DNA from: Flavisphingopyxis soli
GTDB taxonomy: Bacteria; Pseudomonadota; Alphaproteobacteria; Sphingomonadales; Sphingomonadaceae
Length of the DNA stretch: 64,000 nt
Direction of reading: 5' to 3'
Assembly: GCF_007995095.1 (NCBI RefSeq)
Contig: NZ_VOPY01000001.1
Span: forward strand, 149,001 to 213,000
Shown here: positions 8,783-17,659 of the stretch, piece after piece
Layout: each line of letters opens with the position of its first letter
Numbering within the stretch: position 1 is the stretch's first letter
Notes under the pieces: model-generated
What the model was told of the DNA's origin: nothing
Seen by the model: the letters and a program-made list of their open reading frames with translations, nothing else
The model's database searches: none
Translations under genes and position numbers: made by a program

Positions 8783-10657
8783 TTACGAAAGGCCGAGGGC
8801 CGTTGCTATCCAGTAGGTAGCGCCTGCGAAGACGTAGGCAAGGGTGAACAGGTAACCGACCATCAGCGCGGGCCAGCGCCAGCTGTTCGTTTCGCGCCGC
8901 GTCACCGCGATCGTCGAGATGCACTGCGGCGCGAAGACGAACCAGGCGAGGAAGGCGAGCGCGGTCGCGAGGCTCCAGTCGGCGGCGAGCTTTGGCCCGA
9001 GCGCGCGCGCGGCCTGTTCGTCGTCGTCGCCGGCGTTGATTGCATAGACCGTACCGAGCGCCGAAACCGCGACCTCGCGCGCCGCCATCGCGGGGATCAG
9101 CGCGAGCGCGATATCCTTGTTGAAGCCGATCGGTTCGACGATCGGCGCGACGAGATTGTCGGCGATCCGCCCGGCGAGCGAATAGCGCACCGGCGAGACG
9201 TCGCTGCCTGCAGGCGGCTTGGGGAAGGATAGCAATGCCCACAGCAGCATCGTCGAGAAGAAGATGATCGTCCCCGCGCGCTTCAGGAATATCCATGCGC
9301 GCTGCCACAGGCCGAGCGCGACGTCCTGCAGCCGCGGCCACTGATAACGCGGCATTTCCATGATCAGCCCGGCGCTCGCCCCCTTGGTCACGGTGCGGCG
9401 CAGGACATAGGCGGCGGCGAGCGCGCCGACGATGCCGGTGAGGTAGAGGATGAAGAGCACCAGCCCCTGCAGCCCGATGCCCGGCCCGACGCTGCGCGCG
9501 GGGATGAACGCGGCGATGATGATCGCATAGACGGGCAAACGCGCCGAGCAGGTCATCAGCGGCGCGATCAGGATCGTCGTCAGCCGGTCCTTGGGATCGG
9601 ATATCGCGCGAGTCGCCATGATGCCGGGGATGGCGCAGGCGAAGCTCGACAACAGCGGGATGAAGCCGCGGCCCGACAGGCCGACCTTGGCCATGATGCC
9701 GTCCATCAGGAAGGCGGCGCGGGTGAGATAGCCGGTCGCTTCGAGCACGAGAATGAAGAGGAACAATACGAGGATCTGCGGCAGGAAGACGACGACTGCG
9801 CCGACGCCCGCGATGACCCCGTCGACGATCATCGAGCGCAGCCAGTTATCGGGCATAGCATTGCCCAGATACTGACCGAGCGTGCCGATGCCGACGTCGA
9901 TCGCGTCGGCGGGTGTCGCCGACCAGGCGAACACCGCCTGGAACATGACGAACAGGATCGCGAGCAGGATGGCAAAGCCGAGTATGGGGTGCATCAGGAC
10001 CGCATCGATCCGCTGCGTCCAGCGCCGCTCGGGCGGCTCGCCGACGGTCGCGGCGCGCGCGATGATCGCCGCCTGCTTGCGCAATTTGCGATCAGCCTCG
10101 GGCCCGTGCTCGGGCGGTTCGACGATACGATGCCTGGCGCCGTCGAGCACGGCTTCGAGCGCGGCGATCAGTTCGATCAGGCCGCGCCCGCGAACCGCGA
10201 CGGTCGGGATGACCGGCACGCCGAGATCGGCCGACAGCCGCGCCGCATCGAGTTCGAGCCCGTCGCGCGTTGCCATGTCGATCATGTTGAGCGCGACCAC
10301 GACCGGCGTGCCGACCGCGATCAGTTCGAGCGCGAAGGGCAGATGCTGGTCGAGGTTCGATGCGTCGAGCACGACGATCATCGCGTCCAGCCGCCGCTCA
10401 CCCTGCTGATGTCCGGTGACGACCGCGCGCGTGACCTCTTCGTCGGGACTCGCCGGGGTCAGGCTATAGCTGCCCGGCAGGTCGACCATTTCGAGCGGGC
10501 GGCCGTCGCTGAGGACCGCGCGGCCCGATTTGCGCTCGACCGTGACGCCGGGATAGTTGCCGATCTTCTGCCGTGCGCCGGTCAGCGCGTTGAACAGCGA
10601 CGACTTGCCCGAATTGGGATTGCCGACGAGCGCGACCATCGGAGTGGCGACGGTCAT
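8783..10657 (-). CDS. feoB: Ferrous iron transporter B
   Basis: The 624-residue protein has an N-terminal G domain with the P-loop GNPNSGKSS, the switch region [17 protein letters not shown] (G3) and NMID (G4). A helical linker and a polytopic membrane domain with repeated Gate segments follow (for example the [14 protein letters not shown] and [10 protein letters not shown] regions). It imports Fe(II) across the inner membrane. The ATG overlaps the feoA stop (ATGA), giving a feoAB operon behind a Fur-like box. FeoC is absent. The length is shorter than E. coli FeoB but common in alphaproteobacteria. Confidence 0.96.
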   Translation of the reverse strand: MTVATPMVALVGNPNSGKSSLFNALTGARQKIGNYPGVTVERKSGRAVLSDGRPLEMVDLPGSYSLTPASPDEEVTRAVVTGHQQGERRLDAMIVVLDASNLDQHLPFALELIAVGTPVVVALNMIDMATRDGLELDAARLSADLGVPVIPTVAVRGRGLIELIAALEAVLDGARHRIVEPPEHGPEADRKLRKQAAIIARAATVGEPPERRWTQRIDAVLMHPILGFAILLAILFVMFQAVFAWSATPADAIDVGIGTLGQYLGNAMPDNWLRSMIVDGVIAGVGAVVVFLPQILVLFLFILVLEATGYLTRAAFLMDGIMAKVGLSGRGFIPLLSSFACAIPGIMATRAISDPKDRLTTILIAPLMTCSARLPVYAIIIAAFIPARSVGPGIGLQGLVLFILYLTGIVGALAAAYVLRRTVTKGASAGLIMEMPRYQWPRLQDVALGLWQRAWIFLKRAGTIIFFSTMLLWALLSFPKPPAGSDVSPVRYSLAGRIADNLVAPIVEPIGFNKDIALALIPAMAAREVAVSALGTVYAINAGDDDEQAARALGPKLAADWSLATALAFLAWFVFAPQCISTIAVTRRETNSWRWPALMVGYLFTLAYVFAGATYWIATALGLS

Positions 10658-10908
10658 GCCGCAGCCCCTTCGGCGATGCTGATCGCGGCGGCATGGGCGA
10701 GTCGGATGATAATCGTCGTGCGCCCGACGCGGACGGCCAGCGGGTCCTTGAGGAACAGGCTACCGCGATGCAGCAGCTCGACATTGGCGCCCTCGATCAG
10801 GCCGAGTTCGCGCAGCCGCCGACCTTCGGGGAGCGACATACGATCCCAGTCGACCGCGGCGACATGGCCACGCGCACCGGGACGGAGATTGGCGAGGAGA
10901 GAATACAT
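10654..10908 (-). CDS. feoA: Ferrous iron transport protein A
   Basis: An 84-residue SH3-like FeoA domain protein containing the family pattern RLRELGLIEGANVELLHRG and ending in an [10 protein letters not shown] tail. It is thought to bind and modulate FeoB at the membrane. It is the first gene of the feoAB operon and overlaps feoB by four bases. A Fur-like box lies two bases upstream of its ATG, so iron-dependent repression is likely. Confidence 0.92.
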   Translation of the reverse strand: MYSLLANLRPGARGHVAAVDWDRMSLPEGRRLRELGLIEGANVELLHRGSLFLKDPLAVRVGRTTIIIRLAHAAAISIAEGAAA

Positions 10909-10910
10909 TT

Positions 10911-10929
10911 GCGACTGATTATCATTAAC
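10911..10929 (-). promoter_or_regulatory. Fur-box-like operator of feoAB
   Basis: On the minus strand these 19 bases read GTTAATGATAATCAGTCGC, agreeing at 15 of 19 positions with the classical Fur box GATAATGATAATCATTATC. The site ends two bases before the feoA ATG. It would therefore cover the ribosome-binding region or the start of transcription, where bound Fur-Fe(II) would block expression. Confidence 0.7.
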
Positions 10930-10976
10930 GGGAAGCCGGCGCTATAGCGAGCGTTCCGATTTCGCGCAAATGGTGA

Positions 10977-11318
10977 TCATCGCGTGCGGTCGGGTCCTAG
11001 CAACAGCGTCGACACGTTGCCGCGGCTTTGCCAACTCGCGACCAATAGATAGGCGGACAAGAAAAGGACGCCGCCGAATAATGCGAGCAGTCCGAGCCCA
11101 ATTCCGATCGGTGAAAAACGATGGCGCCAGCTGACCCAAAACCCCGACAAAATCAGCATGCCGAGAAAATCGAAGTTGAACTGGCCGGGCCAATTCATCT
11201 TCGCGATGTCGCCGAAAAATATCGGCAGCAGGTCCCAGCCATGTCGATCGATCGTGATCGCGGTATAGCCGACGATTGCGACGAGAAGGATCGAAACGAG
11301 GAGTTGGAACGCCCGCAT
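10977..11318 (-). CDS. Small inner-membrane protein of unknown function
   Basis: A 113-residue protein with about three hydrophobic segments: LLVSILLVAIVGYTAI at the N-terminus, FLGMLILSGFWVSW in the middle, and a long one around LGLLALFGGVLFLSAYLLVA. This pattern resembles small uncharacterised membrane proteins found beside ubiquinone genes. Its start codon directly follows the COQ9 stop with no gap, so it is co-expressed with COQ9. I recognise no motif that gives a function. Confidence 0.75.
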   Translation of the reverse strand: MRAFQLLVSILLVAIVGYTAITIDRHGWDLLPIFFGDIAKMNWPGQFNFDFLGMLILSGFWVSWRHRFSPIGIGLGLLALFGGVLFLSAYLLVASWQSRGNVSTLLLGPDRTR

Positions 11319-11987
11319 TCAAACCCCCGGGTAGCGCAGGCGGCCGATGAAGCGCGACAGGCTGGGGATGCGTGTCCGGCGCTTCAGGAAGCCCGCCTTG
11401 GCCTTTTCGAACTGCATGACATTGTCGATCCGGCGCGAGAGGAAGGCGCGCGTGTCGGCGAAGCCTTCGCTCTCGTCGTCGAGGAAAACGGTCAGCGTCG
11501 CGGCGTAGATGGTGCCGAGCAGGCCGCGCTTTGTGTAGTGATTGTAATCGGTCGCGGTGTCGCCCGCGAGGCGCCACATCGTGTCGGCGGCACGCCAGCC
11601 GAGCCGGGTGCCCTTGGCAATATTCTGCGGCATGGCAAGGATCGCGAGCGCGCGGCGCAGCGCTTCCTTGTCGTTCGCGACGATGGCGAGTCGCGTTTCG
11701 ACCAGCGCGGCGATGCGCGCGCGAATCTTCATCGCGCCAAGCGTTTCGGGCGGCAGGCGGCGCGCCATTTCAACGTCGATCCAGCCGAACCAGGCATCGA
11801 TCATGTCGGTCGCGCCGCCGGGAAAGGCGAGCGCGGCGATGTCTGGATCAATGCCGAGCGCGTCGGCCGCGCTGGCGACCGCGCTTGTGCCCCAGCCGTC
11901 GAACGCTGCATCGGCCGCGAGGCGCGGGGCGAGCGCGGCGCGGACTTCGTCGAGCGTCGGATCGTCTGGAAGGTCAGTCTGGGCCAT
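11319..11987 (-). CDS. COQ9 family protein (ubiquinone biosynthesis accessory)
   Basis: The 222-residue protein has a TetR-like helical N-terminus (about 1-60) and the COQ9 lipid-binding C-domain with residues such as WRAADTMWRLAGDTATDYNHYTK split over 130-155 and FLDDESEGFADTRAFL. In eukaryotes COQ9 presents quinone intermediates to COQ7; in alphaproteobacteria the homologue is thought to aid ubiquinone hydroxylation. It is first in a two-gene unit with a small membrane protein. Confidence 0.88.
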   Translation of the reverse strand: MAQTDLPDDPTLDEVRAALAPRLAADAAFDGWGTSAVASAADALGIDPDIAALAFPGGATDMIDAWFGWIDVEMARRLPPETLGAMKIRARIAALVETRLAIVANDKEALRRALAILAMPQNIAKGTRLGWRAADTMWRLAGDTATDYNHYTKRGLLGTIYAATLTVFLDDESEGFADTRAFLSRRIDNVMQFEKAKAGFLKRRTRIPSLSRFIGRLRYPGV

Positions 11988-12001
11988 GACGCGAAACTAG
12001 G

Positions 12002-12949
12002 TCACGGCCTTGCGCGCGGCAAGGCAGGATTGCGTTCTGGCCAGCGCACGAGCACCAGCGCGAGCGCGATCGCGATCATGCCGGCGCCTTCGAACGGTCC
12101 GATCGCCTCACCAAAGACGACCAGACCGGCGAACGCCGCGATCGCCGGCTGGACGAGCAGGACGAGGCCGATGACGAGCGGGCGGAAGTGCGGCAGCGCA
12201 TAGACGAGCAGCCCTTGCCCCGCGAGCTGGCTCGAAAAGGCGAGCGCGATCAGCGGCGTCCAGTCGTGCGGCCAGATGTTCTCGCCGAGCGCGAGCGCGA
12301 ACAGCAGCGCGATCGGGACGCTGGCAAAGGTCGACACCGCGAGCACCGACCAGCTGCCGAGCTTGGCGCGCGCATTCTGCAGCGCGAGGAGATAGCCGGT
12401 GTAGAGGATGCCCGCGAGGAGGCTGAGCAGGTCGCCCGCGAGATTGCGCGGACTGAGCTCGAACGAGCGGCCCATCAGCAGCGCCCCGCCGGCAAAGGCG
12501 AGCGCGATCGCGACGAGCTGGATCCGTCGCGGCATCTGGTGAAGGACGACCATCCCCCACAGGACGAGCAGCAGGCTCGCCGAATTGCCGAACAATGTCG
12601 CGTTGGCGAGCTTTGTGCGGACGATGCCGAGATGCCAGGCGGCAAGATCGGCGGCGAAGAACACCCCGCCGATGACGATCATCCAGCCGACCTTGCGCGG
12701 GAATCCGACAAGCGGCTGGCGTGTCCGCCACGCGATCACCGCGAGGAACGGCGCCGCGATCGCGAGCCGCCAGAAACCCGCCGCGACGGGGCCGGTATCG
12801 GCAAAGCGGACGAGCAGCGCGCCGAAGGCGAGGCACATGTTGGCAAGCACGAGTGCGGCAAAGGCGAAGCCCGGATGCCGTAGCGTCGCGGGCGAGTCGG
12901 CTGCGGGAACGTCGCGCGGGTCGGCCGTATGTGCGGTTGAATCGGCCAA
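12002..12949 (-). CDS. DMT/EamA family transporter
   Basis: A 315-residue drug/metabolite transporter with about ten membrane helices arranged as two EamA repeats (about 25-155 and 170-300). The first starts GFAFAALVLANMCLAFGALL and the second region includes LLSLLAGILYTGYLLALQ. It probably exports small metabolites or amino acids; the substrate is not readable. It stands alone and is divergent from the Old Yellow Enzyme gene. Confidence 0.9.
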   Translation of the reverse strand: MADSTAHTADPRDVPAADSPATLRHPGFAFAALVLANMCLAFGALLVRFADTGPVAAGFWRLAIAAPFLAVIAWRTRQPLVGFPRKVGWMIVIGGVFFAADLAAWHLGIVRTKLANATLFGNSASLLLVLWGMVVLHQMPRRIQLVAIALAFAGGALLMGRSFELSPRNLAGDLLSLLAGILYTGYLLALQNARAKLGSWSVLAVSTFASVPIALLFALALGENIWPHDWTPLIALAFSSQLAGQGLLVYALPHFRPLVIGLVLLVQPAIAAFAGLVVFGEAIGPFEGAGMIAIALALVLVRWPERNPALPRARP

Positions 12950-13024
12950 GGCGGGTCCCCAATTGGTGCGTTCGCTGCTCTAGCGAGCCCGCCGACCTAT
13001 CGCCACCAAAAGGATCAACGCTCC

Positions 13025-14134
13025 ATGACCCCCGTCAAAACCGATGCCGCGCCCAGCCTGTTCGACCCGATCACGATTGGCGGCCTCGTCTTGCCCAACC
13101 GCGTTTTGATGGCGCCGCTGACGCGCGGACGCGGAACGATGGAGCATGTGCCAACCGAGTTGATGGGCGAATATTATGCGCAGCGCGCGGGCGCCGGACT
13201 GATCCTTTCCGAAGCCACCGGGATCAGCAAGGAGGGCCTCGGCTGGCCTTTCGCGCCGGGCCTGTGGACCGAAGACCAGGTCGAAGGCTGGAAGCCCGTC
13301 GTCGAGCGCGTCCATGCCGCGGGCGGGCGGATCTTCGCGCAACTGTGGCATATGGGCCGGCTGGTCCATCCCGACATGGGCGGCGGCGCACCGGTATCGT
13401 CGGTCGCGGTCGCCGCCGACGGCCAGGCGCACACCTATTCGGGCAAGCAGGATTACGCGACGCCGCGCGCCTTGCCCGCCAGCGAGATCCCGCGCGTGAT
13501 CGGCGATTATGTGACCGCGGCACGCAACGCGATGCGCGCCGGGTTCGACGGCGTCCAGATCCACGCCGCCAACGGCTATCTGATCGACCAGTTCCTGCGC
13601 GATACGCCCAATGATCGTGACGACGATTATGGCGGCAGCGCCGACAATCGCGTTCGCCTGCTCCGCGAAGTCACCGCCGCAGTGGCGGGCGAAGTCGGCG
13701 CGGATCGTACCGCCGTGCGCCTGTCGCCCAACGGCGTGGTCCAGAGCACCAACGACAGCGATCCGGTAACGACTTTCACCACCGCGGCCAAGGCGCTCGA
13801 CGCGCTTGGCATCGCGTTTTTGGAAATGCGCGAGCCGCGCGAGGCGTCGACCTTTGCCAAGACCGACGTCGCCCCGGTCAGCCCGCATATCCGCAAGGCC
13901 TTCTCGCCGCCGCTGTTCCTCAACAGCGATTACGGCCTCGCCGACGGTCAGGGACAGCTCGACAAGGGGTTAGCCGACGGCATTGCTTATGGCCGCCCGT
14001 ATATCGCCAACCCCGACCTGGTCGAACGGTTCAAGGCAGGTGCCGCGCTCAACGAACCCAATCCCAGGACCTTCTACAGCCAGGGCCCCGAAGGCTATAC
14101 CGACTATCCAGCGATGGAGGCTGCGCCCGCCTGA
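13025..14134 (+). CDS. Alkene reductase of the Old Yellow Enzyme family
   Basis: A 369-residue FMN-dependent TIM-barrel reductase (NemA/OYE class). LFDPITIGGLVLPNRVLMAP is the N-terminal FMN region, QLWHMGR follows, and the substrate-binding His/Asn pair lies in IHAANGYLIDQFL. A C-terminal FMN phosphate region sits around ADGIAYGRPYIANP. It reduces activated C=C bonds or nitro esters using NAD(P)H in the cytoplasm. It is monocistronic, and its stop lies one base from the convergent ribH stop. Confidence 0.94.
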   Translation: MTPVKTDAAPSLFDPITIGGLVLPNRVLMAPLTRGRGTMEHVPTELMGEYYAQRAGAGLILSEATGISKEGLGWPFAPGLWTEDQVEGWKPVVERVHAAGGRIFAQLWHMGRLVHPDMGGGAPVSSVAVAADGQAHTYSGKQDYATPRALPASEIPRVIGDYVTAARNAMRAGFDGVQIHAANGYLIDQFLRDTPNDRDDDYGGSADNRVRLLREVTAAVAGEVGADRTAVRLSPNGVVQSTNDSDPVTTFTTAAKALDALGIAFLEMREPREASTFAKTDVAPVSPHIRKAFSPPLFLNSDYGLADGQGQLDKGLADGIAYGRPYIANPDLVERFKAGAALNEPNPRTFYSQGPEGYTDYPAMEAAPA

Positions 14135-14135
14135 T

Positions 14136-14555
14136 TCAGGCGAAGCGGCGCTGGAGTTCGAGCATGGCGAGCGCGGCCTTGGCCGCTTCGCCGCCCTTGT
14201 CCTTTTGCTGAGGGTCGGCGCGGACGAGCGCTTGGGCGTCGTTTTCGACGGTAAGAATGCCGTTGCCGATGGCGGTGCCGTCGAGCGTCAGCGCCATGAT
14301 CGCGCGCGCGCTTTCGCCCGCGACGATTTCGAAATGATAGGTCTCGCCGCGGATGACGACGCCGATCGCGACGAAGGCATCGAAGCGCGCGCTGTCCTGG
14401 GCGAGCGCGATTGCGCCGGGGATTTCGAGCGCGCCGGGCACGGTTACCGTCTCGTGACTATGGCCGGCGGCATCGATCGCGGCGCGCGCGCCGGCGAGCA
14501 GCATGTCGTTATAGCTCTCGTAAAAGCGTGCTTCGACGATCAGGATATGGGCCAT
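14136..14555 (-). CDS. ribH: 6,7-dimethyl-8-ribityllumazine synthase
   Basis: The 139-residue protein contains the family patterns [16 protein letters not shown] (substrate loop), [11 protein letters not shown] and [18 protein letters not shown], with the catalytic His in YHFE. It condenses 5-amino-6-ribitylaminouracil with 3,4-dihydroxybutanone phosphate to the lumazine that feeds riboflavin synthase. Its ATG shares one base with the ribBX stop (TGATG). It is the last gene of ribD-ribE-ribBX-ribH. I chose the start by this overlap and the usual MAHILIVEA beginning. Confidence 0.96.
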   Translation of the reverse strand: MAHILIVEARFYESYNDMLLAGARAAIDAAGHSHETVTVPGALEIPGAIALAQDSARFDAFVAIGVVIRGETYHFEIVAGESARAIMALTLDGTAIGNGILTVENDAQALVRADPQQKDKGGEAAKAALAMLELQRRFA

Positions 14556-15868
14556 CAGGCGTCCTCTGTTTCGCGCGTTCGCGCATCCGCAGGCGTGATC
14601 GCCTTCTCGCCGACGATCGACAGGCCGTAGGCGTCGAGACCGACCAGCGTGTGGTGCGTATTGGTCAGCAGGATCATGTCGGCGACGCCCAGTTCGGTGA
14701 GGATCTGCGCACCGACGCCGTAATCGCGCAGTTCCTCCATGTCGCGAGGAGTGCTCCCCGTCTTGGCCTCGATCGCGCGGGTGAAGATGTCCTTCACCGG
14801 CTTGTTGATGACGACAACGACGCCCGCGCCCGCTTCGCCGATGATCCGCATCGAATCGGCGAGGAGGCGGCCGCGCGTCCCGGTCTCGCCGAACAGGTCG
14901 GCAAAGGGCGACAGCGCATGCATCCGCACCAGCGTCGGCGTGTCGGGCGTGATGCGGCCCTTGACCAGCGCGACCTGCTCGGTCCGCGTCGCCTTGTTGA
15001 AGAAGGTCATCGCGGTCCAGTCGCCACCCCATTCGGAGGTGAAGGCCGCCTCGCTGCGTTTCTCGACGAGCCGGTCGTGGCGGCGGCGATAGGCGATGAG
15101 ATCGCGGATCGTGCCGATCTTGAGATCGTGGAGCCGGGCGAAGGGGATGAGGTCGGCCATCCTCGCCATCGTGCCGTCGTCCTTCATGATCTCGCAGATC
15201 ACGCCCGACGGATTGAGCCCGGCGAGGCGCGAGACATCGACCGCGGCTTCGGTATGGCCGGCGCGGACGAGGACGCCGCCGTCGCGCGCGACGAGGGGGA
15301 AGACATGGCCCGGCGTGACGATCGATTCGGCGCCCTTCGACGCGTCGATCGCGACCGACACGGTCCGCGCGCGATCGGCCGCCGAGATGCCCGTCGTGAC
15401 GCCTTCGTGTGCTTCGATCGAGACGGTGAAGGCGGTTTCATGCCGCGTCCCGTTGTGCCGCGCCATGAGGTCGAGGCCGAGCATATCGACGCGCTTTTTC
15501 TCGAGCGTCAGGCAGATCAGCCCGCGCCCGTATGTTGCCATGAAGTTGATTGCGTCGGGCGTCGCCATCTGCGCGGGAATGACGAGGTCGCCCTCGTTCT
15601 CGCGGTCCTCGTCGTCGACGAGGATGAACATCTTGCCGTTGCGCGCGAGCGCGATGATCTCTTCGGCGCCAACCATCGGCGACGATTCGCTGCCGTGCGC
15701 GAGCCAGTGCTCGAGCTTGCGCAGCGTATCGGCGGTCGGGTTCCAGCTCGATTCGCCGACATCGCGCAGGCTGTTGGGATGGAGGCCGGCGGCCTTGGCG
15801 AGACCGGCGCGGGTGACCTCGCCCGAATTGACGAGCGCGGTGATGCGGGAGATGAGGATGCTGGACAT
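14555..15868 (-). CDS. ribBX: HTH-fused 3,4-dihydroxy-2-butanone 4-phosphate synthase with degenerate RibA-like domain
   Basis: 437 residues in three parts. Residues about 1-60 form a Cro/CI-like helix-turn-helix ([15 protein letters not shown], then [15 protein letters not shown]). Residues about 66-265 are RibB, with the acidic loop [25 protein letters not shown] and [11 protein letters not shown]. Residues about 275-437 resemble GTP cyclohydrolase II, but the three zinc cysteines are missing (the region reads [20 protein letters not shown]), so RibA activity is unlikely. RibB makes the four-carbon riboflavin precursor from ribulose 5-phosphate. The HTH and a palindrome in its candidate promoter suggest autoregulation. 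MVGAEE at about residue 65 is an alternative start without the HTH, but the HTH is too well formed to be chance. Confidence 0.92.
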   Translation of the reverse strand: MSSILISRITALVNSGEVTRAGLAKAAGLHPNSLRDVGESSWNPTADTLRKLEHWLAHGSESSPMVGAEEIIALARNGKMFILVDDEDRENEGDLVIPAQMATPDAINFMATYGRGLICLTLEKKRVDMLGLDLMARHNGTRHETAFTVSIEAHEGVTTGISAADRARTVSVAIDASKGAESIVTPGHVFPLVARDGGVLVRAGHTEAAVDVSRLAGLNPSGVICEIMKDDGTMARMADLIPFARLHDLKIGTIRDLIAYRRRHDRLVEKRSEAAFTSEWGGDWTAMTFFNKATRTEQVALVKGRITPDTPTLVRMHALSPFADLFGETGTRGRLLADSMRIIGEAGAGVVVVINKPVKDIFTRAIEAKTGSTPRDMEELRDYGVGAQILTELGVADMILLTNTHHTLVGLDAYGLSIVGEKAITPADARTRETEDA

Positions 15869-15874
15869 GCCGAC

Positions 15875-15903
15875 CAAATAATCACATCGCAATGTGATGT
15901 CAA
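15875..15903 (-). promoter_or_regulatory. Candidate internal promoter and palindromic operator of ribBX
   Basis: On the minus strand TTGACA (15898-15903) and TATTTG (15875-15880) are 17 bases apart. The spacer is filled by the perfect inverted repeat ATCACAT-CGCA-ATGTGAT (15881-15898). A third half-site, AATCACAT, lies at 15911-15918 in the end of ribE. The predicted transcription start coincides with the A of the ribBX ATG at 15868, so the mRNA may be leaderless; no clear Shine-Dalgarno site is present. A repressor on the palindrome would occlude RNA polymerase. Confidence 0.6.
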
Positions 15904-15912
15904 TTGGGCCAA

Positions 15913-16542
15913 TCACATCCGCTGCTGCATCCTGGCAAGGTAGCGCGTCAGGATGTCGATCTCGAGATTGACTTCGCTGCCCGCTTCGAGCGCGCCGAGC
16001 GTCGTCACGGCGCGCGTGTGCGGGATGATGTTGACCGCGAAATCGGCGCTGCCGTCGGCGTGATCGGTGACATCGTTGACCGTCAGCGAGACGCCGTCGA
16101 TCGCGATCGAGCCCTTGCCCGCGATGTTGGCGGCGAGCACGGCGGGCGCATTGATATCGACACGCCAGCTGTCGCCGTCCTCGCAAATCCGCTTGATCGT
16201 CCCGGTCGCATCGACATGGCCGGTGACGATATGGCCGCCGAGCTCGTCGCCGACGCGCAACGAGCGTTCGAGGTTGAGGCGGCGGCCCTCGGTCCACATG
16301 CCCTTGGCGCTGCGCGAGATCGTTTCGCCCGACACATCGACCGCAAACCAGCTTCGCTGGCCTGGTTCGGGTGCGTCCAACTGCCCCTTGTCGACGACGG
16401 TCAGGCAGACGCCCGAGCACGCGATCGACGCGCCGATCGCGACTCCGGCCATGTCATAGCCGCAGCCGATGACGATGCGCTGGTCGCCGCGCGCCTCGAC
16501 GCTGCGAATCGTGCCGATGTCGGTGATGATGCCGGTGAACAT
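15913..16542 (-). CDS. ribE: Riboflavin synthase, alpha chain
   Basis: The 209-residue protein has the two tandem lumazine-binding barrels of riboflavin synthase. It begins MFTGIITDIGTIRSVEARGD. The first repeat contains SIACSGVCLTVV and the second GKGSIAIDGVSLTVNDV, with LGGHIVTGHVDATGTI between them. It dismutates two lumazines to riboflavin. An AAAGGA ribosome site lies just upstream of the ATG. The 70-base gap to ribD is filled by two copies of a 49-base repeat. Confidence 0.95.
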   Translation of the reverse strand: MFTGIITDIGTIRSVEARGDQRIVIGCGYDMAGVAIGASIACSGVCLTVVDKGQLDAPEPGQRSWFAVDVSGETISRSAKGMWTEGRRLNLERSLRVGDELGGHIVTGHVDATGTIKRICEDGDSWRVDINAPAVLAANIAGKGSIAIDGVSLTVNDVTDHADGSADFAVNIIPHTRAVTTLGALEAGSEVNLEIDILTRYLARMQQRM

Positions 16543-16554
16543 AGAGTCCTTTCT

Positions 16555-16655
16555 ATCGCCTCATCCGGGCGGAAAACCGGTGCCCACTTTTCCTGATGAG
16601 GCTTGGATCGCCTCATTCGGGCGGAAAACCGGTGCCCACTTTTCCTGATGAGGCT
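16555..16655. repeat. Two tandem copies of a 49-base GGAAAACCGG-type intergenic element
   Basis: Copies lie at 16555-16603 and 16607-16655 and differ at one position. Each begins ATCGCCTCAT, contains GGCGGAAAACCGGTGCCCAC followed by TTTTCCTG, and ends ATGAGGCT, so the ends CCTCAT/ATGAGG are inverted. The core resembles the GGAAAACCGGTxCCCACTTTTCC element I recall as widespread in alphaproteobacterial genomes. The ribD stop codon lies inside the second copy. Confidence 0.8.
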
Positions 16656-17659
16656 GTGCAATCCTCGTTTCGCGCCCGCTCGTAGACGTCGAGCGTGTCA
16701 CTGCCAAGGTCGCGGTGATCGACGCGGTTCCAGCGGCGGTGTGCCGAGGCGAGGTTGGTGAGACCGATATCGCCAATCGCGCGCAGCCCGTTGCCGATCA
16801 ATATCGGCGCGCGATAGATCAGCAAGCGATCGACGAGATCGGCGGCGAGAAACGCCGATGCGGCGCCTGCACCGCCTTCGACAAGAACCGACTCGATGCC
16901 GTCGAGCTCGGCGATCGCGTCAGGCGAGGCGATCGCCTGCCAGCCGTCGGGAGCGTCGCCCGATGTCAGCACGAGCCGCTCTGGTGAACGATCTTCGAGT
17001 CCTTCGATCCGCACATCGAGCCGCGGGGCATCAGCCTCGAGCGTACCGCGCCCGACGAGGATCGCGTCGTGGCGCGCACGCTCGAGATGGCCGTGCATTC
17101 GGGCACGCTCGCCGGTGATCCAGCGACTCGTCCCGTCGGCCAGCGCGATGCAGCCGTCGAGCGACATCGCCAGCTTGAGCGTGACGAACGGGCGGCCATG
17201 TTCGATCCGCATGAGCCAGGGGGCCATCGCGCGGCGCGCTTCGTCGGCACCGATGCCGACATCGACCGCGATGCCCGCCGCACGCAGCAGCGCGATGCCC
17301 TTGCCCGCAGTGCGCGGATCGGGATCGGCGAGCGCGATGACGACGCGCGCGGGGGCGGCATCGCGCAGCAGGGCGGCGCACGCCGGGCCGCGATCACTGG
17401 CGTGCGCACAGGGTTCGAGCGTGACGTAGACCGTCGATCCGGCGGCGGCACTGCCTGCCGACGCGAGCGCGATCGCTTCGGCATGCGGGCGGCCGCCCTT
17501 GGCCGTCGCGCCGCGCCCGATCACCGCGCCGTCGCGAACGATCAGACAGCCAACATTGGGATTGGGCGACGACAGGCCGCGCGCACTATCGGCAAGCGCG
17601 ACCGCGGCGTCCATGGCGCGCGCGTCGTCGGGCGCGGCCGGGATGGGATCGTCGATCAC
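16613..17659 (-). CDS. ribD: Bifunctional riboflavin deaminase/reductase
   Basis: 348 residues. The N-terminal deaminase domain (about 1-150) has the zinc motif HAEAIALA...PCAHASDRGPAC. The C-terminal reductase domain (about 155-330) has FVTLKLAMSLDGCIALADG and VEGGAGAASAFL. It catalyses the deamination and ribosyl reduction steps that make 5-amino-6-ribitylamino-uracil phosphate. The last 12 or so residues (SSGKVGTGFPPE) are encoded by the intergenic repeat, so the ancestral C-terminus probably ended earlier. It overlaps the preceding 147-residue membrane protein gene by four bases. Confidence 0.95.
   Translation of the reverse strand: MIDDPIPAAPDDARAMDAAVALADSARGLSSPNPNVGCLIVRDGAVIGRGATAKGGRPHAEAIALASAGSAAAGSTVYVTLEPCAHASDRGPACAALLRDAAPARVVIALADPDPRTAGKGIALLRAAGIAVDVGIGADEARRAMAPWLMRIEHGRPFVTLKLAMSLDGCIALADGTSRWITGERARMHGHLERARHDAILVGRGTLEADAPRLDVRIEGLEDRSPERLVLTSGDAPDGWQAIASPDAIAELDGIESVLVEGGAGAASAFLAADLVDRLLIYRAPILIGNGLRAIGDIGLTNLASAHRRWNRVDHRDLGSDTLDVYERARNEDCTASSGKVGTGFPPE

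Noticed and set aside
14411-15943. 510-codon plus-strand frame over ribBX
   Set aside because: Mirror of the RibBX coding frame; no ribosome site or domain.
16555-16655. Tandem 49-base units considered as a CRISPR array
   Set aside because: Only two units with a 3-base gap and no spacer; it is an intergenic repeat.
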